Positions 7,410 to 12,752 of a DNA stretch of 12,752 nucleotides are shown in pieces. Source of the DNA: Thermodesulfobacterium sp. (GTDB lineage: Bacteria; Desulfobacterota; Thermodesulfobacteria; Thermodesulfobacteriales; Thermodesulfobacteriaceae); contig JAGGXL010000159.1 of NCBI GenBank assembly GCA_021163085.1, forward strand, positions 1 to 12,752, given 5' to 3'. A program made the position numbers and the translations under genes. Within the stretch, counting starts at the first letter, position 1; the number at the start of each line of letters is the position of its first letter. Below the pieces are notes generated by a model. That model had not been told where the DNA came from, did not search any database, and worked only from the letters and a program-made list of their open reading frames with translations.

Positions 7410-7883
7410 ATGCAGAGTTCTACAGTTTCAGATTGTCTTAAAAAAGCTGTGGAAGAAGTTATAGGTATGTATTTAATGAAAACCCCGGTGCTTAAAAATA
7501 CTGAGGTTAGAAAAGAAGATGCAGAACTAAAAGACATTTCAGTTGTTATAGGACTTACTTCTGAAAAACTGACGGGAGTTTTTATTGTCAGTTATGACAA
7601 AAGAATAATTTTTGAATTCATGAAAAATATGTTTGGTGATGAGAAAAACGAGATTACCAAGGATGTTATTGACGCAAGTGGAGAAATTACCAATCAGATA
7701 TGTGGTGTTTTTAGAAGAGAGTTTGAAAAAACTGGTATAACTTTGCAAAGCTCAACCCCTTCTATAGTTACAGGTGAAAAGTATAAGGTGGAAATTCCAA
7801 GTAATATCCCGAGAATGGCTTTTTTATATCAGATAGATGGTAGTAAAGATTTAATAATAGAATTTGGTCTGGTTAAAAAGTAA
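7410..7883 (+). CDS. cheX: CheX-family chemotaxis phosphatase
   Basis: CheX and its relatives CheC and FliY dephosphorylate CheY-type receivers. The 157-residue single-domain product fits CheX in length and carries the family's catalytic Glu-x-x-Asn in DASGEITNQICG (88-99; Glu92 and Asn95), followed by a Phe/Arg-rich helix. Only one such motif is visible, as in CheX; CheC usually has two. It has no transmembrane segment or signal peptide. AAGGAGG (7398-7404) precedes the ATG by five bases. It closes the chemosensory block, 44 bases after the receptor gene and 6 bases before the next gene. The likely substrate is the receiver on the adjacent CheA or a CheY encoded elsewhere (inference). Confidence 0.85.
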   Translation: MQSSTVSDCLKKAVEEVIGMYLMKTPVLKNTEVRKEDAELKDISVVIGLTSEKLTGVFIVSYDKRIIFEFMKNMFGDEKNEITKDVIDASGEITNQICGVFRREFEKTGITLQSSTPSIVTGEKYKVEIPSNIPRMAFLYQIDGSKDLIIEFGLVKK

Positions 7884-7889
7884 ATAATA

Positions 7890-8987
7890 ATGCTTTTAGA
7901 TATTTTGGCTTATGAGTCTCCTTTAACTTTTGAAAGATATATGGAGTTATGTCTTTATCACCCCGAGCATGGATATTATGCTCGGGGGAATCTTCCTTCT
8001 AAAAAAGGAGACTATATAACTTCCCCCTGTATTCATAAAATTTTTGGAGCAACCCTTGCTCGTCAAATCATTGAAATATACGAACTTTTAAAAACAGAAG
8101 ATTTTTTAATAGTTGAAGCCGGGGCAGGACAGGGTTTTTTAGCAAGTGACATTCTGGAATATTCTGAAAAAAAAGGATACACCTTTAATTATTTAATTAT
8201 AGAACCCTTTTCTACTATAAAAGAATTTCAGGAAAAGACACTGCTTAAATTTAAATCAAGGATAAGGTGGTTAAAAAGTTTGGAAGAATTGCCTAAGTTT
8301 AAGGGAATTTTTTTGTCTAACGAGCTTTTTGATTCCTTTCCTGTAAAATTAATTCAAAAGAATAAGAGAAAAATAAATGAAGTATGGATTGAGATAAAAA
8401 ATGGTAATATAAAAGAAGTTTTGAAAGAAGTAGAAGATGACAAAATCTTTAAGAGAATAGAGCCTTATTCCTCTTTTTGGGAAGAAAATTATAGAACAGA
8501 AGTTTGCTTAAAAGTGGAAGATTTTTATAAAATTCTTTCTGAAAAGCTGGAAGAGGGATTTGTTATTACTATAGATTATGGCTATTTGAGACAGGATTAT
8601 TATTCTCCAGAAAGAAATAAAGGAACTCTTCTTTGCTACTACAAACATAGAATTATGGACAATCCATATTTTAAACCAGGGGAAATGGATATCACTTCAC
8701 ATGTAGATTTTACTTTGCTTAGGGAATTGGGAGAGAAATATGGGTTTTTGAATATCGGTTTTACTCAACAGGGTTCCTTTTTGGTATCCCTTGGTATAAA
8801 TGAAATATTTTACGAAGTTTCTGAAAGAAGCTGGAAGGATATGGAAGCTCTTAAATTTTTAATTTTTCCAGAAGGGCTGGGAAGCTCTCATTGGGTTCTT
8901 ATTCAGGCTAAATTAAAAGAAAAACCTGAGAAGGGATTGAAGGGTTTTTCTTTAAGCAACCGTATTTATTTACTTTATACAAACTAA
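7890..8987 (+). CDS. MidA/NDUFAF7-family SAM-dependent methyltransferase
   Basis: The 365-residue product belongs to the family of human NDUFAF7, which dimethylates an arginine of complex I subunit NDUFS2; the bacterial target is not established. Family signatures are present: YMELCLYHPEHGYYA (17-31), GDYITSP (40-46) and IFGATLA (51-57), the SAM loop VEAGAGQGFLASDIL (75-89), LSNELFDSFPV (142-152) around the presumed active site, and the late DITSHVDFT segment. No signal peptide or membrane segment is seen. The ATG follows the cheX stop by six bases and has no Shine-Dalgarno sequence, so translation probably depends on ribosomes arriving from cheX. An unusually stable hairpin lies 72 bases into the gene and includes a CGG arginine codon that is rare in this window. 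Confidence 0.88.
   Translation: MLLDILAYESPLTFERYMELCLYHPEHGYYARGNLPSKKGDYITSPCIHKIFGATLARQIIEIYELLKTEDFLIVEAGAGQGFLASDILEYSEKKGYTFNYLIIEPFSTIKEFQEKTLLKFKSRIRWLKSLEELPKFKGIFLSNELFDSFPVKLIQKNKRKINEVWIEIKNGNIKEVLKEVEDDKIFKRIEPYSSFWEENYRTEVCLKVEDFYKILSEKLEEGFVITIDYGYLRQDYYSPERNKGTLLCYYKHRIMDNPYFKPGEMDITSHVDFTLLRELGEKYGFLNIGFTQQGSFLVSLGINEIFYEVSERSWKDMEALKFLIFPEGLGSSHWVLIQAKLKEKPEKGLKGFSLSNRIYLLYTN
7961..7987 (+). other. Perfect 10-bp G+C-rich hairpin inside the midA-like gene
   Basis: CCCCGAGCAT (7961-7970) and ATGCTCGGGG (7978-7987) are exact reverse complements around a seven-base loop GGATATT. The stem has seven G:C pairs in otherwise AT-rich DNA. It covers the codons for the family-conserved His-Pro-Glu-His-Gly-Tyr-Tyr-Ala segment and uses CCC, GAG, CGG and GGG codons that are uncommon in the surrounding genes. 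No T-run follows, so it is not a standard terminator. Whether it acts as an RNA structure is unknown. Confidence 0.9.
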
Positions 8988-8992
8988 TTTTA

Positions 8993-10117
8993 ATGTTTAA
9001 TCCCAATAGTTTAGCTTCAAAAATAGATTATGCTTACTTAGTTCCAGCAGGAACTTACAAAGAATTTAATGAGTTTTTATTAAAAGCCTCAAAGTATCCC
9101 TTTAGGAGTCTCTGTGTTCCTCCTTCTTTAATACCTTATATAAAAGATAATTTCAAAAATTTGAATTTTAAGATTTCCTCGGTAGCAGGTTTTCCTTTGG
9201 GCTTTTCTTTAACAGAAACTAAATTGGCAGAGATTGAATATCTCTTAGAGCTTGGAGTTGACGAAATAGATTTTGTTATAAATCTCATATGGCTAAAATC
9301 CAAAGATTATAAAAAACTCGAAAAAGAGCTTTTCAGCATTAGAAAGATTGCAAAAAATGAAGTTTTAAAAGGTATTATAGAAACCGCCTATTTACAGGAA
9401 GATGACATAAAAAATGCAATAGAAATTCTTGTTTTCACAGGAATAAATTTTATTAAAACTTCAACGGGTTTTGCAAAGAGAGGAGCTTCTGTAAAAGATA
9501 TAGAAATTATTAAAAAATTTTCCAAAGGAAGAATTAAAATCAAGGCTTCTGGAGGAATAAAAACTTTAAGGGATACTTTAAGTTTTTTATTTGCGGGAGC
9601 AGATGTTATTGGCACAAGTAGTGGTTATGAGATTGTTAAAGAATTAGAAACTCAAGGAAATGCAACCTCCGATTTAGAAGAAATAGAAGTCTATGTAGAT
9701 GGTTCTTCTCTTGGTAATCCTGGTCCAGGAGGCTGGGCAGTTTTAATAAAATCTGGAGAAAAAGAAGAAATACTAAGTGGAGGAGAATTACTTGCTACCA
9801 ACAATCAAATGGAATTAAAAGCTGTTATTTCAGCCCTTTCACATTTTAAAGAGCCAAAAAGATTGAAAATTTATACAGATTCAGAGTATGTGATTAAGGG
9901 TGTTACTGAGTGGTTACCTAAGTGGAAAAAAAGAGGCTATCTCACCTCGGATGGCAAACCTGTTAAAAATAGAGAGCTCTGGGAAGTTTTAGAAAGATTG
10001 ATAAATTTTCATCAGGTTAAGTGGGAGAAGGTATCAGCTCATAGTGGAAATTTTTATAATGAAAAAGTTGATAAAATTGCTAAGGAGAGTGCTAAAAAAT
10101 GGAGAAAAAATTTTTAG
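8993..10117 (+). CDS. deoC-rnhA: Fusion: deoxyribose-phosphate aldolase (DeoC) - ribonuclease HI
   Basis: One frame encodes two enzymes. Residues 1 to about 218 are DeoC, which splits 2-deoxyribose 5-phosphate into glyceraldehyde 3-phosphate and acetaldehyde: GFPLG (66-70), DEIDFVIN (90-97, Asp93), Schiff-base Lys155 in FIKTSTGF, Lys184 in IKASGGI, and phosphate-binding IGTSSG (206-211). The usual N-terminal DHTxLxP is DYAYLVP here. After a short linker (about 219-231), residues 232-374 form RNase HI, which cuts RNA in RNA/DNA hybrids: VDGSSLGNPGPGGWA (Asp236), MELK (Glu274), YTDSEYV (Asp296), AHSG (His350) and NEKVD (Asp360). The basic WLPKWKKRGY (307-316) is also typical. No in-frame ATG, GTG or TTG occurs near the junction. 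There is no Shine-Dalgarno sequence; the ATG is five bases after the upstream stop. It overlaps ubiX by 19 bases. Confidence 0.9.
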   Translation: MFNPNSLASKIDYAYLVPAGTYKEFNEFLLKASKYPFRSLCVPPSLIPYIKDNFKNLNFKISSVAGFPLGFSLTETKLAEIEYLLELGVDEIDFVINLIWLKSKDYKKLEKELFSIRKIAKNEVLKGIIETAYLQEDDIKNAIEILVFTGINFIKTSTGFAKRGASVKDIEIIKKFSKGRIKIKASGGIKTLRDTLSFLFAGADVIGTSSGYEIVKELETQGNATSDLEEIEVYVDGSSLGNPGPGGWAVLIKSGEKEEILSGGELLATNNQMELKAVISALSHFKEPKRLKIYTDSEYVIKGVTEWLPKWKKRGYLTSDGKPVKNRELWEVLERLINFHQVKWEKVSAHSGNFYNEKVDKIAKESAKKWRKNF

Positions 10118-10671
10118 TAGGGATTACCGGAGCAAGTGGTGTGATATACGCTTATTACCTTTTGAAAGAATTGAAAAAGCTTAAATATCCTGCAGAAGTG
10201 ATTATTACCAGAGCTGGGGAGATGGTGTGGAATTATGAATTAGAAAGGCCTGTGGAAGAAATTTTAAAATTTGCAGAAAGACTTTATAGAGAGTATGAAA
10301 TTTCAGCTCCACCTGCAAGTGGCTCAAATGAGTATTCTGGAATGATTATTATTCCCTGCACTATGGGAACTTTATCTGCTATAGCATGTGGCAGTGCGAG
10401 AAATCTTTTACAAAGATCTGCAGATGTGATGTTAAAAGAGAGAAAACCTTTGATACTGGTTATAAGAGAAACACCTTTTAATTTAATTCACATAAAAAAC
10501 ATGAAAACCTGTAGTGAAGCAGGAGCTGTTATATTTCCGGCTATGCCAAGTTTTTATCACAAACCAAAAGGGCTTGAAGAATTAATTAGCCAATTTGTAA
10601 AGAGAATTCTTCAATTTCTGGGGCTTAGTCCCGAAGGATTAAAGACCTGGCAAGAAATAGAATTAGAATAG
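10099..10671 (+). CDS. ubiX: Flavin prenyltransferase UbiX
   Basis: UbiX attaches a dimethylallyl group to FMN to make prenylated FMN, the cofactor of UbiD-type decarboxylases used in quinone synthesis and other decarboxylations. The 190-residue length is standard. Motifs: GITGASG (8-14, FMN phosphate loop), PCTMGTLSAIACG (86-98), Arg101, the KERKPLILVIRETPFNLIHIK region (113-133, with Arg123) and AGAVIFPAMPSFYHKP (141-156). The start overlaps the RNase HI end by 19 bases; AAGGAGAG at 10082-10089 serves as ribosome-binding site. No ubiD partner is in the window. The last 47 bases overlap the end of lnt on the opposite strand. Confidence 0.95.
   Translation: MEKKFLVGITGASGVIYAYYLLKELKKLKYPAEVIITRAGEMVWNYELERPVEEILKFAERLYREYEISAPPASGSNEYSGMIIIPCTMGTLSAIACGSARNLLQRSADVMLKERKPLILVIRETPFNLIHIKNMKTCSEAGAVIFPAMPSFYHKPKGLEELISQFVKRILQFLGLSPEGLKTWQEIELE
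10625..10671. other. Convergent 3' overlap of ubiX and lnt
   Basis: The ubiX stop (TAG, 10669-10671) lies beyond the lnt stop on the other strand (TTA at 10625-10627 on the plus strand). The final 15 codons of each gene therefore share DNA in opposite orientation, and no room remains for a separate bidirectional terminator between them. Confidence 0.85.
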
Positions 10672-12220
10672 AAAGTAGCAGGGTTATAGAACCAGCAATT
10701 CCTAAAATGTTGCCATATTTTACGAAAAGAGTTTTTTGAGAAAAAAGTTTTACCTCTCCAAAAACAACCTCTCTTTTTTCAAGTTGGGTTGTTTTTACTA
10801 TTTCTCCGAGAGGGTCAATAATTCCTGTTATCCCTGTGTTAGCAACTTGGATAGTATACTTTCTTGATTCAACAGCTCTTACCCTTGCCATTTGAAAATG
10901 CTGATAAGGAGCTGAAGTCTTATCAAACCAGGCATCATTGGTGGCAATAAAAATTAACTGCGGAGATTCTTTAAGTCTTTTTCTTAAAATTTCTGAAAAA
11001 GCGCTTTCAAAACAGATTAAAGGAGTTATTTTAAAAATTTTTTCTTGTAGTGGAACATTGATGTTTTTGGAAAATCCCGGTTTTACAATCCCAAGCCCTA
11101 CAACAATTTTTTTTAAAAAAAAGAGATAATTTTCTAAGGGAATGTATTCTCCGAAAGGAACGAGCTTTTCTTTATCGTAAAAATCTATAAGTTTTTTCCC
11201 ATGCCATACAATTAGACTATTGTATACCATAGGATTTCCCTTTTTATACTCAAGTCTGAATGTTCCAAAAATTAAAACAGGTAAATGATTAAATTTTTTT
11301 GCTTCAGCTTCAAGATTGTTAAAAAGGGAAAAGAGCTTGAGTGTGGAATCTTTTTCATAAAGAAAAAAGAAAGGAAAAGCTGTTTCAGGGAAAAAGATAA
11401 TATCTGGTCTTTCCCTTAAAGAAGAAAGAGCTAAATCTTTATACACTTTAAGGGAATATTCAATTTCGTTTATTTCTTTCATTTCCTGAGGTATGTTTCC
11501 TTGAAGAAGAGAGACTTTAATAGCTTTTTCTTCCTTAGCAATTAAATTTTCCCAAAAATTTTCTTTATATACCCCGTAGCTGAGAAGTGCAGTGAATAGA
11601 GCAAGAAAACAAAAATTATTAATTAAAAAATTGAAATTTACCCATGGCTTATGAAAGAAAAATAAGTAGTAAAGCAAAAAGAAGAAATAGTAATTTGCCA
11701 AAACCAGAATAAAAGATAATCCCCATATTCCCCATATATCAGCCGATTGTAAAAAAGGAGAAAAATTGCTTAAAATGTAACCAAGCTGTCCCCATGTAAA
11801 TCCTGTTAACAAAGTTCCTCTAAAGTATTCAATTCCTACAAAGGTTAGACTAAAGAAAATAGCTTTTATAAAATTGGGTGTTTCAAATACTTTGAACTTA
11901 AAGTTGATATAAAAGAGAATAACATAATAAAGAGAAAGGTAAAAAGATAAAAGAATTAAAAGTAGAAGAGAAAATATTACAGATAGCTCCCCGTACTTAG
12001 TTAAAGTATATACTAACCAGTAAAGAAGGTTTGAGAAGTGAAAAATTCCAAAGATAAAGGAAAGAATAGCTACATTTTTGCCTCCTTTTGTAAAAGAAAA
12101 ACTAAATAACAGGGGAACAAGAGAAAAAAAGCCCACAATCCATAAATTAAATTTAGGGAAAGAAAGTGTTAGTAATAAGGCAGAAAAAAAAGATGCTGTT
12201 AAATTAACAAGATTTAGCAC
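10625..12220 (-). CDS. lnt: Apolipoprotein N-acyltransferase
   Basis: Lnt is the inner-membrane enzyme that adds the third acyl chain to the N-terminal Cys of lipoproteins, using phospholipid as donor. The 531-residue product has a hydrophobic N-terminal half (about 8-215) with several transmembrane helices, a periplasmic nitrilase-like domain (about 232-490), and a last helix (about 502-525). The triad corresponding to E. coli Glu267-Lys335-Cys387 is Glu279 in FFPETAFPF, Lys350 in YDKEKLVPFGEYIP and Cys403 in PLICFES; the essential Glu of PFGE is Glu358. ATNDAWF (426-432) and QMARVRAVESRKY (443-455) are further signatures. Translation seems to begin at GTG (12218-12220), inside the end of the upstream corC-like gene (17-base overlap). 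The start has no well-spaced ribosome-binding site, consistent with coupling. Confidence 0.95.
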   Translation of the reverse strand: MLNLVNLTASFFSALLLTLSFPKFNLWIVGFFSLVPLLFSFSFTKGGKNVAILSFIFGIFHFSNLLYWLVYTLTKYGELSVIFSLLLLILLSFYLSLYYVILFYINFKFKVFETPNFIKAIFFSLTFVGIEYFRGTLLTGFTWGQLGYILSNFSPFLQSADIWGIWGLSFILVLANYYFFFLLYYLFFFHKPWVNFNFLINNFCFLALFTALLSYGVYKENFWENLIAKEEKAIKVSLLQGNIPQEMKEINEIEYSLKVYKDLALSSLRERPDIIFFPETAFPFFFLYEKDSTLKLFSLFNNLEAEAKKFNHLPVLIFGTFRLEYKKGNPMVYNSLIVWHGKKLIDFYDKEKLVPFGEYIPLENYLFFLKKIVVGLGIVKPGFSKNINVPLQEKIFKITPLICFESAFSEILRKRLKESPQLIFIATNDAWFDKTSAPYQHFQMARVRAVESRKYTIQVANTGITGIIDPLGEIVKTTQLEKREVVFGEVKLFSQKTLFVKYGNILGIAGSITLLLSILILFLARSLILRD

Positions 12221-12752
12221 CTTTGTCAGTAGGTAGTGGTCTTATTTTGACAATTTCTATTTTTCTTTCATCAGCCCTAACAATTTCTATTTCTAAGGGA
12301 GCCAGGACAAATTTTTCTCCTTGTTTTGGAATTCTTTTTAAGTGACTTATTATAAGTCCGGAGAGGGTTTCAAATTCACCCTTAGGTAATGTTATTTTTA
12401 GACACTTTTCAAGGTCTCTGATCTTGAAAGTCGCTGGTAAAATTATCCATCCTTCTTTGTCAGGATGAGGACACTGTAATTCAGTTTTAAGTAATTCATT
12501 GTATATATCTTTTAACCTTATAATCCCTGTTAATTCTGAATGTTCATCCACAGCAAAGGCAACTTCTACCTTTTTTTCTACCATCTTTTCCAGAGCAGAA
12601 ACTAAAGAAATATTTTCTGGAATTATTAAGGGAGGTTTTACAAAATCTGACCAATTAAAATTATTATTTTCTAATCCTTTTACTATGTCCTTTAAGGCTA
12701 TATATCCTAAAAAATTATCCAAGTTTTCTTTATAAACAGGATAAAAATAGTG
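12204..12752 (-). CDS. corC: CorC/HlyC-family CBS-domain protein, C-terminal part (partial)
   Basis: The reading frame runs off the right edge: ten codons (His-Tyr-Phe-Tyr-Pro-Val-Tyr...) precede the first possible TTG start at 12720-12722 and match the family's PVY segment of CBS domain 1, so the gene begins outside the window. The 182 visible residues contain the end of CBS 1 (LDNFLGYIALKD, 11-22), CBS 2 (about 38-90, ending TGIIRLKDIYNELL) and the C-terminal CorC/HlyC domain (about 97-174, with GEFETLSGLI and IPKQGEKF). Such proteins bind adenine nucleotides and are linked to magnesium/cobalt efflux. Whether this one has an N-terminal membrane (DUF21) region cannot be seen. Its end overlaps lnt by 17 bases, the same neighbour order as ybeX (corC)-lnt in E. 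coli. Confidence 0.88.
   Translation of the reverse strand, partial: HYFYPVYKENLDNFLGYIALKDIVKGLENNNFNWSDFVKPPLIIPENISLVSALEKMVEKKVEVAFAVDEHSELTGIIRLKDIYNELLKTELQCPHPDKEGWIILPATFKIRDLEKCLKITLPKGEFETLSGLIISHLKRIPKQGEKFVLAPLEIEIVRADERKIEIVKIRPLPTDKGAKSC

Noticed and set aside
10671..10705. Short GGTT/AACC hairpin after the ubiX stop as a terminator
   Set aside because: The stem is only four base pairs without a T-run on either strand, and it lies inside the lnt coding sequence.
12249..12292. Direct repeat of about 12 bases, CAATTTCTATTT, in the corC-like gene
   Set aside because: It arises from two Ile-Glu-Ile-Val strands in the same domain, not from a DNA repeat element.
1..12752. tRNA or rRNA genes, CRISPR repeats, insertion sequences, attachment sites
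   Set aside because: Nearly every base is accounted for by conserved protein genes, the longest gap between genes is 53 bases, and no repeated spacers, transposase or RNA gene pattern was seen.

Overview
The window is AT-rich bacterial DNA, roughly one third G+C by eye, and almost entirely coding. Arginine is written mostly as AGA/AGG, and the proteins are rich in Lys, Glu and Ile. Lnt (lipoprotein N-acylation) points to a diderm envelope. Lys/Glu-rich proteins, AGA/AGG arginine and a CheA carrying two CheW-like domains plus a receiver would fit a thermophile such as a Thermodesulfobacterium-like member of Thermodesulfobacteriota. That assignment is an inference from style and gene content; no marker gene such as rRNA is present.

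Layout. Positions 1-96 hold the last codons of an unidentified, probably membrane, protein. Plus-strand housekeeping genes follow: prmA (ribosomal protein L11 methyltransferase), coaX (type III pantothenate kinase) and an LdcA-type LD-carboxypeptidase. After a 53-base gap with a candidate promoter comes a compact chemosensory block (2602-7883): a multidomain CheA (HPt, dimerisation, kinase, CheW-like, CheW-like, receiver), a stand-alone CheW, one membrane receptor with a helical sensor domain and HAMP, and a CheX-family phosphatase. The plus strand then runs almost without gaps into a MidA/NDUFAF7-type methyltransferase, a deoxyribose-phosphate aldolase fused in frame to RNase HI, and ubiX (flavin prenyltransferase). 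On the minus strand, entering from the right edge, are the C-terminal part of a CorC/HlyC-type CBS protein and lnt. lnt converges on ubiX and overlaps it by 47 bases.

How the genes work together. The four chemosensory genes can form a small self-contained signalling unit: receptor, coupling protein, kinase with its own receiver, and a phosphatase that could drain phosphate from a receiver. No separate cheY, cheR or cheB lies in the window, so the output and any adaptation enzymes must be elsewhere or absent. The corC-lnt pair is a conserved arrangement (ybeX-lnt in E. coli). The other genes are general metabolism and are linked mainly by dense co-directional packing.

Most notable are the DeoC-RNase HI fusion, a 10-bp perfect G+C-rich hairpin inside the start of the midA-like gene, the kinase architecture paired with CheX, and the convergent ubiX/lnt overlap. 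I see no mobile element, CRISPR array, tRNA or rRNA, and nothing that clearly amounts to a wholly new system.
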